A stretch of DNA of 64,000 bases. It comes from Prevotella melaninogenica. GTDB taxonomy: Bacteria > Bacteroidota > Bacteroidia > Bacteroidales > Bacteroidaceae. Location: assembly GCF_013267595.1 (NCBI RefSeq), contig NZ_CP054010.1, positions 744,001 to 808,000 on the forward strand. Direction: 5' to 3'. Under the pieces are notes generated by a model. The model saw only the letters and a list, made by a program, of their open reading frames with translations, made no database searches and was not told the origin of the DNA. This document shows positions 53,461 to 62,991 of the stretch, one piece after another. Position 1 is the first letter of the stretch; each line of letters begins with the position of its first letter. A program made the translations under genes and the position numbers.

Positions 53461-55935
53461 TTATTGTTTATCAATGTATTCTTTCTTATATAGGTCTTTT
53501 AATCTCTTTGTACAGCCTTGACCAACACTATTCACGAAAGGCAAGCTCTTAAGTGCGTAGTAGGCTTTTAAATTATCTACGTCATAAATATTTGTTCTAA
53601 AGAATTCTTTATCTTTTTCTTCCATAATACGTTCCAATGATTCTTTTAAGGAGTTGTTAGTAATATCTATTGTTTTAATTAGTGCATTCTCTTTTGTTTC
53701 AAATTTGGCACGACTCAATATATCGAATAAAGTTATGTCGTTAAAACCAAAGTTCTTAATATGTTTTTTAATTTCTAAAGAAACTTCTTCTTTAAAGAAA
53801 ACACTAATTAGAGGGCAAGATAATAAACAACGTATAAAAGTAAGTGAATCCAAATAGGATTTCTCATCTTCGTTTATTTTTGTTACTTTTCCCAAGTTAT
53901 CATAAAATAATTGGGGAGTACCCACAGGATTGTTATTATTGACATCTACTTTGTTATCAAACTTTTCTTTGACTTCTTCTATCATCACAGAGTTTAAGAA
54001 AAGTATTAAATGCTGTTGGAATAGTTCTGCTAAATTCTCTTTATTAGATACATTTATCAAAGCAGAAGTAAACCGAGTCATGATACGCCCTAACAAATAA
54101 GGAGGCAGTAAAAGAGTTGGATTTTTTTCATTATCTTTGATAAAGGTTTCTCTCCACTGGATTAATTTTATTATTAAATCATCTAATATCTCATCCTCAA
54201 TGTCTATACCAAGACTTTGTGATAACTCTTCATTTGATGTAATGTTACTTTCAGGGTCGTCAGAAACAACTTGGTCTGCTGACGACATAGGATAAGTGCG
54301 ATGCAAACTTAAATCACTAAGCAAGCCCTTGATAGATGATTTATCTTTTCCTGAACGAATAATCATGCATATTGTCGACAACAATGGGAGTACGGAATAA
54401 TACAATTCAGTATTTTGACGTTGTCCTTTTCCCAAAGAAAATAATGGTAACAAAGCTAACACCTTTTGTGTCATATTAATATTATCACCTTTGAGAATGT
54501 TATCAATCGCATTCTCTTTTTCTTCTTGGTTTTTTTTCGCCTTGAAGTTAAGTCCTTCCAAGCGTATGAGTTCTGGCAATTTTAGATTGTTTGCTTTTCC
54601 AACCGCAGCCATTAAAAGCACTATATTCTTTATTGACATATCTTGCATGATGCCAGTATGCGACAATATTTGATTAAAGGCAGTTGTGCTTAATTGCAAA
54701 TTGAGATGTCTGGTATAACCAACTCTTAACATATAGTCGAATATAATCCATGGGCTCTGTTTAACTTGGTTAGCAAATATAGTAGTCAACCCCATAAGGA
54801 CACCATTCACATCATGATTCAAGGTATTAGGAATAAGCAAATAAGAATGAGCAAAGCCATTCAACTTTTTCAGATATTCTACAATCGAGATAATTGTAAA
54901 AACAGGATTCTTAACAGCAAGGTCAACATCAATATCAGCAGCCGTCATACGTGAGACATATACATTAATCTGACTCATAATATCAGGTTCATTATAATCT
55001 GAAAGTATGCTTATCTGACTACGAATAGATAGACCTAACAGGTAGTCGATAAATAACTCTTGAGTTGAATTCTTATGAATACCAAGACCATTCAGAATGT
55101 CAATATACTTTTTTTCAATATCTTTCTCTTTATCCTCTTTTTTCTGCTTAACCATATATGAGGTATCATTGATACGCTTATAGTCAAGCAATGTCCTCAA
55201 TTGGATTCTATTTTCTGGTTTAAGCACCTTTAAGAGATATTGTCCTTCCAACTGATTTACTTGACTTTTATAATCGTGATCTTCATGCTCTTTCAAATTT
55301 TTTAATTGATTCCATTGGTGTAAACGGACATTATATGAATAGAGCGTAGGATTTCCACTAAGAAGTACGACAAACATAGGTGTTGTAAGATACTTACGTA
55401 TAGTTTCAAGGACAGGCCATCCTTTTGACATATCGACATCAATGTCATCAAAAGCTAAAACAAAGAACTCTTTCTGAAGAATTTTTAAGGCAAGTTCTGT
55501 CAACTCATGGAAGTTTTTCTCCAAATCGTATGCCGCCTTTACATTCTTTAATCCACGCTCAACAATGTATGAGTCATCATCCCAATTCTCGTATTGCTTA
55601 TTATTTAGTCCCTCAAGTGTTGGTAAACCCTTAGCTAAAGAGCTTAACTTATTATTCCATTCCCTTTCATAGCAACAGACGCCACTATTATAATTTCTTT
55701 TGTGAGTCTCTATTTTGCTTCGAACTTCTGTATCAATCAATGACAAGATTACTAAGAATACATGTTCCTTTTCTTCCATTTGAGTTGGGTCAATAATCTT
55801 TAGTATCTTAGCTTTCTCATAAGTTTTTTCTATTTGCTGTAATATGCTGAGAATAAAAGTTGTTTTACCAGTACCTCTATTACCAAAGATTGAAATGGTA
55901 TTGTATTGGTGATCCACACTATAGATAGACTTTTG
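53461..55935 (-). pseudogene. rdrA: RADAR ATPase RdrA, C-terminal 820 residues, cut by IS66
   Basis: The reading frame includes Walker A (SIFGNRGTGKTTFILSIL) and Walker B (EFFVLAFDDIDVDMSKGWPV), then a long helical region. The first in-frame start left is GTG 55915-55917, very close to the P-loop. Upstream codons YQKSIYS-like belong partly to the IS end. Removing the IS and one 8-bp duplication joins GGQKS to IYSVDHQYNT and gives 876 residues. A product from the internal GTG could still be made, but it would lack the N-terminus. Confidence 0.82.
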
Positions 55936-57530
55936 GTAACTATTCAGCGATAATAGATATATAAGTGCATCTCAATTTCTCAAACCTTAAATAAGGCTTG
56001 AATCGCATTATATGGAGTTTTGTCGTGCTTCTTAGCTGTTTCTACAATCGAATGAAGTTCAAGAAAAGCGTCTGCTCCGAAGTCTGAACGAAATGTACAG
56101 GAGTTCTTCAGTTTGATTTTTAGCTTGCGTATTCCACGTTCGCTTCCATTATTGTCAAATGGTATCATCGGATTTTCAAGGAAATTGAAAATGTAATCTC
56201 TGCATTTGACTAGGGCTTTTTTGAACGTAATAAACTTTTTACCAAACTCCTCTATATTCTGTTTGAGCAGATTGTCTAAACGTCGGGTCCATGACACCTT
56301 GTCTATAACGTCGTTCGGATTGCTATTCCGCTCGTGAATGGCTTCACGGAACAGATTGGTTACTTTCCCAGACCACTCTTGCTCAGTGTTCAACTCTGAT
56401 AGATATTGCAGTTTGCGGAGTAAGTGAGCAAGGCATACCTGGTGATTGAGGAAATGGAGTGCAAAGTATGCGCTATGGCGGTCGGTAACGGCAGTCATTC
56501 GTTCCAAGCTATCGCCAAATTTGTCTACTAATACCTTCGATCCTCTTCCATCAGCACGGAAAAGCAGTGTGTAATAAACGGTTTGTGCAATCCATGCCCA
56601 GTCGAGTCTTTTCTTACAGTACAAGCCACTCTCATCGAAACCAACAACTGCTGATGACTTGATATATTCTTTAATTTTATCAATCACAGGTTGCGCATTT
56701 CTCTTTGCCTCATTTACCCAGTTCACCAGCGAGCCTTCGCTTGGAGTGAGTCCAAATACCTCACGCAAAAAAGTTGCTATGCGACCATAAGGAAGAAATT
56801 GCACGACACTCAGATAAACCACTAAGGTCTTTACGCTTGAATCATATACCACGTTGTTTGACCGCCGTCTCGGTGCTGTCCGAATACGTTCACCACAGTT
56901 CTTGCATACCATCACATAGTGTCGGATTTCCTTGATTACGGGCTTCAACTCTGGAATGGAAATAACCTGCGTCACATAATCAAGCACACGTTCCGTATCT
57001 GATAAAGATTCTCCGCAACGAGTGCAATAGTTGGGTACCTCATCGATTATCTCGTCAGGTATGGAAGAGCAAGACAACTTATGCCCATCATGCCCCTTTT
57101 GTCCTCCCGGCTTCTTACCACTTGGCTTACGGAGGCTTCTTGTTCTTCTGATAACCTCATCCTTTATACGCTCCTTGCTTGGCGGAGTGCTGCTGTTATT
57201 AGAGTTTTTGTCAGGTTTTTCATACTTAGCCAAGCGTTCCCGTAAGTTTATAAGTTCCGTATCTTTCTTGCGAATTTCAAGGTTCAGAGCATTTATGTTA
57301 CGATTCAATTTAATAATCTCGGCATACTGCTGATTGACAGTTGCACGCAATAATCGCATCTCTTCCGTCATGGCTTGTAATACTTTTGATATGTCCGTAA
57401 CCTGCTCTTTTATAGGTATAAAGGTACAAATAAAATCTGAAATACGCAAGAAAAATAAGTATCTTTATAGCCTTTATACGAAGATTTTAGAGGAGAGAAT
57501 ACAGACTGAACAATACCGCTGAATAGTTAC
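55936..57530 (-). mobile_element. IS66-family element (ISBst12-like, tnpC only), 1,595 bp
   Basis: The ends are perfect inverted repeats GTAACTATTCAGCG / CGCTGAATAGTTAC. Both flanks carry the same 8 bp GACTTTTG (55928-55935 and 57531-57538), the typical IS66 target duplication. Only the large transposase gene is present, as in the ISBst12 subgroup. The element split the rdrA gene. Confidence 0.93.
55980..57449 (-). CDS. tnpC: IS66-family transposase TnpC
   Basis: Up to 489 residues; the first codon at 57449 is TTG, and ATG 57371 (MTEEMRLLRATVN) is an alternative. An N-terminal coiled coil is followed by the zinc-finger region (EVPNYCTRCGESLSDTE, YVMVCKNCGERIRTAPR) and the DDE domain (VGFDESGLYCKKRLDWAW, MTAVTDRHSAYFALHF, NNGSERGIRKLKIKLKNSCT). 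No disruption is seen, so the element may be active. Confidence 0.92.
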   Translation of the reverse strand: MRISDFICTFIPIKEQVTDISKVLQAMTEEMRLLRATVNQQYAEIIKLNRNINALNLEIRKKDTELINLRERLAKYEKPDKNSNNSSTPPSKERIKDEVIRRTRSLRKPSGKKPGGQKGHDGHKLSCSSIPDEIIDEVPNYCTRCGESLSDTERVLDYVTQVISIPELKPVIKEIRHYVMVCKNCGERIRTAPRRRSNNVVYDSSVKTLVVYLSVVQFLPYGRIATFLREVFGLTPSEGSLVNWVNEAKRNAQPVIDKIKEYIKSSAVVGFDESGLYCKKRLDWAWIAQTVYYTLLFRADGRGSKVLVDKFGDSLERMTAVTDRHSAYFALHFLNHQVCLAHLLRKLQYLSELNTEQEWSGKVTNLFREAIHERNSNPNDVIDKVSWTRRLDNLLKQNIEEFGKKFITFKKALVKCRDYIFNFLENPMIPFDNNGSERGIRKLKIKLKNSCTFRSDFGADAFLELHSIVETAKKHDKTPYNAIQALFKV

Positions 57531-57694
57531 GACTTTTGTCCACCTTTCTTGCTAACTTGATTATCTATTAAGCTTAATACACGATTAAAATTAAAAGAAT
57601 GGATATTATTCTCTTGATTGAAACCATGAGCATATTTGCTCTCTTCAAGACAAATAGTTATTTGTTTTGGGATAGAGGGTAGGTTGTTTGCCAT
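57527..57694 (-). pseudogene. rdrA: RADAR ATPase RdrA, N-terminal 54 residues
   Basis: From ATG 57694 the frame reads MANNLPSIPKQITICLEESK and ends VSKKGGQKS, where the stop comes from the IS66 end. The native codons run to 57531. Across the IS the join is in frame with the ATPase fragment. Without that join this would look like a separate small gene, but the 8-bp duplication and the perfect reading frame show it is the start of rdrA. Confidence 0.85.
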
Positions 57695-57979
57695 ATTCTT
57701 TTAAATTTATAATTATATTTTATTTTTCACTTTTAGATTTATCATTGAACTTTTAGATACCAGCATAAACTTGAGGTCATGGGAAAACTCCCTAAATCTT
57801 TTAAGTTATAATCTCGGTTTCTCAGTCGCATTTCTATGCTTGTAGATATTATATATCAATGTTAGATATTCTGCAAATATATATAATTTACTTGTAATTG
57901 CAAAATATTTAGACAGCATTTTTCTAAAATAACATTACTCCATGTTTCAGAAGAGTCCTAATAAATTTCAGGTCTAAGC

Positions 57980-58819
57980 TTACTCTTCAATCTCAGAGAG
58001 ACTTCTGACAAAGTTACTAAAGAAGTTGCTTGTTGTCTCAATGGGTGCATAGCTAACGTAACGGAGACTGCGACGGACGTTGCGACGAAGTACGGAACTG
58101 TTGTTTTGTACAAATCCTACGACGTTTTGTTTGAAGTGCCATTCGTGCGCAGTGTCCTTCGCTAAGTCTGAAATACTGCGTAATGTGAGGCGGTAAGCAT
58201 TTGGGTCACTCTTGCTAACGAAGGGGATTTCGTCTTCTTCAAATCCAAAGACGGAGATGAGAACATTACCCTGTAGCTCTGCCATAGCACTCAACTGCAG
58301 GGTGTTCAGCCAGTTCTCGAGTTTCACGAAGTCTACCTTATTACCCCGAGTTCTTAGGTATTCGCCCATCGTAATGATACCACCTAAGTTCATACCACGT
58401 GTAAACATCGTCTCAGAGTTGTTGACTATCAGCTTCAACATATCAATAGCCTCAATCGAAGTGTCGATACTATGCAGTTCGTTGTAGATAAGATTCTTTA
58501 GTCTACGGTTCAGTAACGCATTGCTAAGTCTAACTGTCTTGGGTATTCTTGCAGTTAATGTCTTGCGTTCTTCCTGCTTTGCTTTGATGTCTGTGATGAT
58601 ACTCTCTGGCAGGTTGAGGCCTTCATCCATAGCGTGTCTTGCGATACCATTGATGAAGATAGGCATCACTTGTTGTGCTTCAACCATCTGTATGAGTCTT
58701 CGCCATTTGAAAGGCGACATCGGTTCGAGGTTCGACTGTGTGCCGAATGCGCCCGAACAAAGGATTCGAAAGAAGTTACGTTGAATGATGTCCATTCCAG
58801 ATGATTCTATTGGTTGCAT
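57980..58819 (-). CDS. Conserved Bacteroidales protein of unknown function (279 aa)
   Basis: A 279-residue, mostly helical soluble protein (IIQRNFFRILCSGAFGTQSN, SPFKWRRLIQMVEAQQVMPI, MLKLIVNNSETMFTRGMNLG). I have a sense of similar proteins in Prevotella but cannot name a domain. There is no signal peptide or membrane span. It is followed by the RADAR locus 285 bases away and preceded by an antiporter gene. Confidence 0.5.
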   Translation of the reverse strand: MQPIESSGMDIIQRNFFRILCSGAFGTQSNLEPMSPFKWRRLIQMVEAQQVMPIFINGIARHAMDEGLNLPESIITDIKAKQEERKTLTARIPKTVRLSNALLNRRLKNLIYNELHSIDTSIEAIDMLKLIVNNSETMFTRGMNLGGIITMGEYLRTRGNKVDFVKLENWLNTLQLSAMAELQGNVLISVFGFEEDEIPFVSKSDPNAYRLTLRSISDLAKDTAHEWHFKQNVVGFVQNNSSVLRRNVRRSLRYVSYAPIETTSNFFSNFVRSLSEIEE

Positions 58820-58899
58820 GGTGATTGGGTGTTAGGTGATGAGTGTTGGGTGTTGATGATATGTTTATGGAGTGGTGAATATTGGGTGATGATGATATG

Positions 58900-60183
58900 T
58901 TATGAATAACGACGGGGATAATGGAAGAGGATAGAAAGGAAGGCTGTGATGCCCAATAACATTGGATAATACAAGAATGGGACGATGCTCACAGGGTTAA
59001 TCTTTGCCAAACCTGCTGCCATTAATATCTGTGCACCATAAGGAATCAAGCCCTGCGCACAACATGAGAAGGTGTCGAGGATGCTAGCTGCCTTACGTTT
59101 GTCTACGCCATAGCGGTCGCCTATCTGCTTTGCAATACCGCCCACGGTAAGGATTGCCACCGTATTATTGGCTGTACAGATATCCACCAAACTTACGAGG
59201 AAAGCTATTGTTAGCTCTGCTCCGCGCTTACTGTTGACGTGTCGGGTGATCATCTTGATGAGATAGTCGATACCACCATTCTCACGGATAATCTCTAACA
59301 TACCACCTGCCATCATCGTGATGATAATCAGTTCGCCCATTCCTTTGATTCCTGCGCCCATACTTCCAAACCAACCATAGACATCGTAGCTGCTATCAAT
59401 GATGCCGATAGCACCTGTGAGGACGATTCCAATGGTCAATACAGCCATCACGTTCATACCAAAGAGCGCACAAATCAGTACTGCCATGTAAGGAATTACT
59501 CTGTAGATGTCAACGTTGGCAACCTGTCCTGTGGTATGTATGTCTCTTCCCAAAAAGATATAAACAAGCAGAATCAAGACTGCTGCAGGGGCAACGATGA
59601 AGAAGTTTACCCTAAACTTATCTGCCATCTTACACTCCTGTGTTCTCGTTGCCACAACGGTTGTATCGCTAATAAACGAAAGGTTGTCGCCAAAGAACGA
59701 ACCACCGACGACGGTTGCGACGACAAAAGGGAGCGAACTCCCCGTAGAAGTAGCAATACCTGCTGCGATAGGGGTGAGTGCAACGATAGTTCCGACGCTC
59801 GTTCCGATACTCATAGAGATGAAGCAAGCAGCGAGGAAGAGTCCTGGCAGCAGCATGTTATCTGGTAGGACGGAGAGGGTTAGGTTGACCGTAGCGTCAA
59901 TACTGCCCATGTCCTTAGCCGAGTTGGCGAATGCTCCAGCAAGTACGAATATCCACAACATCATCATCATATTGTCTGTGCTGGCTCCCTTGCTGTATAT
60001 CTCAATTCGTTTTGCGAGTGGATAGCCTCCTGATATGGCGATAGCAAAGATACTCGAAGCCATGAAAGCCACGGTAATCGGTACCTTATAGAAGTCACCC
60101 GATACGATTGAAGTGACCAGATATAGTACGATGAATACAAGTAACGGACTCAACGCGAGGAGTCCTTTTTTGTTTTCTGTCAT
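58900..60183 (-). CDS. NhaC-type Na+/H+ antiporter family protein
   Basis: A 427-residue membrane protein with about eleven hydrophobic segments (LLALSPLLVFIVLYLVTSIV, FLAACFISMSIGTSVGTIVA). Characteristic loops of the NhaC/IT superfamily are GGSFFGDNLSFISDTTVVAT and TANNTVAILTVGGIAKQIGD. It exchanges sodium for protons, or an organic substrate as in some relatives. Both flanks contain TGTTGGGTG-rich simple repeats. It is monocistronic as far as can be seen. Confidence 0.88.
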   Translation of the reverse strand: MTENKKGLLALSPLLVFIVLYLVTSIVSGDFYKVPITVAFMASSIFAIAISGGYPLAKRIEIYSKGASTDNMMMMLWIFVLAGAFANSAKDMGSIDATVNLTLSVLPDNMLLPGLFLAACFISMSIGTSVGTIVALTPIAAGIATSTGSSLPFVVATVVGGSFFGDNLSFISDTTVVATRTQECKMADKFRVNFFIVAPAAVLILLVYIFLGRDIHTTGQVANVDIYRVIPYMAVLICALFGMNVMAVLTIGIVLTGAIGIIDSSYDVYGWFGSMGAGIKGMGELIIITMMAGGMLEIIRENGGIDYLIKMITRHVNSKRGAELTIAFLVSLVDICTANNTVAILTVGGIAKQIGDRYGVDKRKAASILDTFSCCAQGLIPYGAQILMAAGLAKINPVSIVPFLYYPMLLGITAFLSILFHYPRRYS

Positions 60184-60300
60184 TTGTTGGGTGTTGGGTG
60201 TTGGGTGTTGAATGTTAGGTGTTGATGAATTGTGCAGATGTTGAATGATAAATGATGAATGTTGGGTGTTAAATGTTAGCTGTTGAATGTTATGTGTTGA
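60184..60300. repeat. TGTTGGGTG-type simple repeat upstream of the antiporter gene
   Basis: Degenerate copies of (T)GTTGGGT or GTTAGGT/GTTGAAT follow each other from 60184 to 60300. A related patch lies on the other side of the same gene at 58820-58895 (GGTGATTGGGTGTTAGGTG). They are not coding. Confidence 0.7.
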
Positions 60301-60362
60301 TGATTTCTATTAACCTATTATTCATATCCCTTTTCACACTTACGATATCTTATCTTAAGCAT

Positions 60363-60428
60363 CCGCACATCATGTGCTGAGCCTCTGCACATTATGTGTT
60401 AACCCTCCGCACGTCATGTGTTAAGCAT
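60363..60428. repeat. Three direct repeats with a 22-bp period
   Basis: CCGCACATCATGTGCTGAG (60363), CTGCACATTATGTGTTAAC (60385) and CCGCACGTCATGTGTTAAG (60407) are spaced exactly 22 bases. Each unit contains the near-palindrome CACATNATGTG. The reverse complement of the units at 37874-37917 is similar. Confidence 0.8.
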
Positions 60429-60499
60429 CATCACCCTTTTTATCAATGCCATCTTTTATTTAATTTCATCCCCCTTTTACTAACTTTCTTTCATCTTCT

Positions 60500-60617
60500 T
60501 TATAGCAGTCTTGCCTCCCTCCCCTTCGAAAGAGGACTAAGGTGGGGCTTCTTCACCACCTAATTCTTAGCAGTTTTGCCTCCCTCCCCCTTCGGGGAGG
60601 GTCGGGGTGGGGCTCCC
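60500..60617. repeat. Two GC-rich CCCTCCCC/GGGGAGGG repeat units
   Basis: Two units start with AGCAGTCTTGCCTCCCTCCC and AGCAGTTTTGCCTCCCTCCC, followed by a small hairpin; the second is CCCTCCCC-CTTC-GGGGAGGG. Both continue into a GGTGGGGCTTC- or GGTGGGGCTCC-like arm. A shorter relative lies at 28427-28450 before mobC. They look like a dispersed non-coding repeat. Confidence 0.65.
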
Positions 60618-60621
60618 CCTT

Positions 60622-61686
60622 TTACCCCCACGACCTATGATAGAAGTCTATATTCTCTCGCATAAGCAAGTCGATAGGCATATAGTTGACTGGTTCAACC
60701 TTCTTTTTCAGCACGATAGCACGGAAGAGGGAGTCAACACTGAAGTAGCCTTGTTGGTAGGCATGCTGTGCGATGAGGAACGATATACTCCCTTCTCGTA
60801 GGCAGTCAGCATTCTTATGTACCACGTCATAGCCCATAATCTGAACGTTATGGCGATGCGTCTTCAGTAGGAATTTACCCACGATATGCGCTTTAGAGTT
60901 CAGTGTGATACAGTGGTGTACCTCTGGATGCTCGCTGAAGAACTTTTCTAAGATATGGTCATAACGCTTCCGCTCCTCGTCTAATGGGAGGTTTACCTCT
61001 AAAATCTTAATATTAGGGAAGTTCTCTTCCATATAATGACGGAAGCCCACCTCGCGATTCTCTTGCTGACGACTTGCCATCTTTCCGTCCTTCGTCTGCT
61101 TCATGAGCATGATGCTTTCCTCCTTTTGAGCAATGAGCATCAGCATTCGAGCAGCAAACCGACCACTCTGGATAGAGTCCTGTCCGTAGAATGACAGCGG
61201 TTGCAGCGATGGCATATAAGAGTCGAGCAGAATGAAAGGGATGTTGCGATCGTGCAGTTCGTCGGTGAACAGGCGTGTCACCTCTAATGTCGTAGGGACA
61301 AGGATAACGCCATCCGGATTCTGCCTAAGACATTTCTGGTAGGTCTCGATAAAAGAGTGAGGGTCCAATCGACTATAATACATGATTTCCAAGTCGATAT
61401 AAAAGTCTCTACGTGCCTCTACCGCCTTCATGGCACCAATCTCAATCTCTTCCCAGTAAGCCTCACTGCTGTGCTTTGGAATCAAACAATAAAACGTGTA
61501 ACTCTTGTTATAAGCCAGTGCACTTGCATAGACATTCGGCTGATAATTCATCTCCTTCAGCACCTTTTCCACTCGTTTCAGTGCGGATTCCGATACATTC
61601 GGGCGTTTATGCAATACTCTATCAACTGTTCCAACACTTACACCTGCACGTTCTGCAATGTCTTTGATTCTTATCTTTTCTGCCAT
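60622..61686 (-). CDS. LacI/PurR-family transcriptional regulator
   Basis: A 354-residue protein. The N-terminal LacI HTH is clear (IRIKDIAERAGVSVGTVDRV, NVSESALKRVEKVLKEMNYQ). It is followed by a periplasmic-binding-like sensor domain (NPDGVILVPTTLEVTRLFTD, IPFILLDSYMPSLQPLSFYG, HNVQIMGYDVVHKN). Members with this sensor often bind sugars. No sugar genes are adjacent in the window, so the target is unknown. A -7 box (CAAATTTA at 61721-61728, minus strand) lies upstream. Confidence 0.9.
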   Translation of the reverse strand: MAEKIRIKDIAERAGVSVGTVDRVLHKRPNVSESALKRVEKVLKEMNYQPNVYASALAYNKSYTFYCLIPKHSSEAYWEEIEIGAMKAVEARRDFYIDLEIMYYSRLDPHSFIETYQKCLRQNPDGVILVPTTLEVTRLFTDELHDRNIPFILLDSYMPSLQPLSFYGQDSIQSGRFAARMLMLIAQKEESIMLMKQTKDGKMASRQQENREVGFRHYMEENFPNIKILEVNLPLDEERKRYDHILEKFFSEHPEVHHCITLNSKAHIVGKFLLKTHRHNVQIMGYDVVHKNADCLREGSISFLIAQHAYQQGYFSVDSLFRAIVLKKKVEPVNYMPIDLLMRENIDFYHRSWG

Positions 61687-61835
61687 AAATATGGGAAGTG
61701 AATATAATATTTTTGCGCTGCAAATTTACTAATAATTGTTGGAATGTGCGAAAGCACAACGTTAGAATTTATAAGTAAAAGTTCTTTTTATTATTTAATT
61801 GTGTACAGAATAATGGATAATAGGAAGTTTTTAAC

Positions 61836-61843
61836 TAAATTTG
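61836..61843 (+). promoter_or_regulatory. -7 box of the HAD phosphatase gene
   Basis: TAAATTTG lies 28 bases before ATG 61871 and excludes the TTG at 61841 as start. The -33 element is weak or absent. Confidence 0.5.
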
Positions 61844-61870
61844 CGTTCTGAAATAAGGCTACGTGCAGTT

Positions 61871-62812
61871 ATGTCTATTAAAAGTTATCTTCAAAAATTG
61901 TCTTTTCGCACAGGTGTTATCGTACTCCTGATGTGTATTCCCTTTTATATTCTTTCATTCGTTCAAGTGTTTTTCCCAGTGTCAACGGCAACGAAAGGCA
62001 TACTGTTTACTGTCTTTTTCGGACTGGCAAAGAGCTTTCAATATGGCGGTATCGCTATCCTTGGAAAGGAAGGCTACAAACGCGTGAAGGGCTATCTTAA
62101 GCGAAAGAAACAGCTGAATGATAAGATTATGAAGAATGATAGCAACAGAACGCATCGCTACTGTCCTGACCTTTTCTCCAATCCAGAGATACTTTCTGGT
62201 ATTCGTCTCATCATCTTCGACTTCGATGGAACGCTTGGCGATTCTCAAAAGCTCATTACCGACACGATGCTTGCAACGATAGAACGCCTGAATTTACCGA
62301 TGAAAAGTCGTGAGGAATGCGCCCGAACGATTGGTTTACCATTGAAGGAATGTTTTTCGTCTATCATTCCAATGAGCGATGAACAGGCTGAGGAGTGTGC
62401 TAAGGTGTATAGCGAAATATTCAATGAGAAGAATGTTCCGGGTGTTGTAAAAACCTTTCCAGGTGTTGTTGAAACGTTGGAAAGACTTTCTTCGCAAGGC
62501 ATTCTGATGTCTATTGCAAGTAGTCGTAGCCATAGAACGCTTGCAAAACTGATGGACGAATTAGACCTCTCGAAGTATATCACTTATCTGATTGCTGCCG
62601 ACGATGTTGCCGAGAAGAAACCAGCAGCTGAATCAGTGCTTAAGACTTTGCGTCATTTTAACATCGAAGCACACGAAACCCTCGTCGTTGGTGATACCGA
62701 ATTCGACATTCTCATGGGCAGAAATGCAGGTACACACACCTGCGGAGTTACCTACGGTAATGGTAGTAAAGAGAGTTTAGATGCCGCAAAAGCAGAGTGG
62801 ATAGTTTGTTAA
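61871..62812 (+). CDS. Membrane-anchored HAD-family phosphatase
   Basis: A 313-residue protein from ATG 61871. Residues 1-75 contain two membrane segments (TGVIVLLMCIPFYILSFVQV, GILFTVFFGLAKSFQYGG). The rest is a HAD hydrolase of the phosphoglycolate-phosphatase type: motif I IIFDFDGTLGDSQKLITDTM, motif II IASSRSHRTLAK, motif III/IV KKPAAESVLKTLR and LVVGDTEFDILMGRNAG. The phosphatase domain would face the cytoplasm. The membrane domain is not usual for this family, so a gene fusion is likely. Confidence 0.83.
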   Translation: MSIKSYLQKLSFRTGVIVLLMCIPFYILSFVQVFFPVSTATKGILFTVFFGLAKSFQYGGIAILGKEGYKRVKGYLKRKKQLNDKIMKNDSNRTHRYCPDLFSNPEILSGIRLIIFDFDGTLGDSQKLITDTMLATIERLNLPMKSREECARTIGLPLKECFSSIIPMSDEQAEECAKVYSEIFNEKNVPGVVKTFPGVVETLERLSSQGILMSIASSRSHRTLAKLMDELDLSKYITYLIAADDVAEKKPAAESVLKTLRHFNIEAHETLVVGDTEFDILMGRNAGTHTCGVTYGNGSKESLDAAKAEWIVC

Positions 62813-62914
62813 ATAATGTATAATTCTTTGGCGGTTTCGTAATAAACCACTACCTTTGCACTCGCAATTCAGGAATGCACCTCGGTTCATAGATGAATTG
62901 TTCTTAATTAACAT

Positions 62915-62987
62915 CGCGGGTTGGAGCAGTTGGTAGCTCGTCAGGCTCATAACCTGGAGGTCGCATGTTCGAGTCCTGCACCCGCAA
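62915..62987 (+). tRNA. Initiator tRNA-fMet (CAT)
   Basis: Acceptor CGCGGGT/ACCCGCA leaves a C1-A72 mismatch, the hallmark of bacterial initiator tRNAs. The anticodon stem has CAGG/CCTG around CTCATAA, and the T-loop is TTCGAGT. The CCA end is not encoded. The weak hairpin AAGCTTAGAAA...TTTTCTAAGCTTTTTT about 10 bases later looks like its terminator. Confidence 0.92.
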
Positions 62988-62991
62988 CTTC

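Noticed and set aside
57527..57694. A separate 55-residue gene upstream of the IS66 element
   Set aside because: The 8-bp duplication and in-frame join show it is the first part of rdrA.
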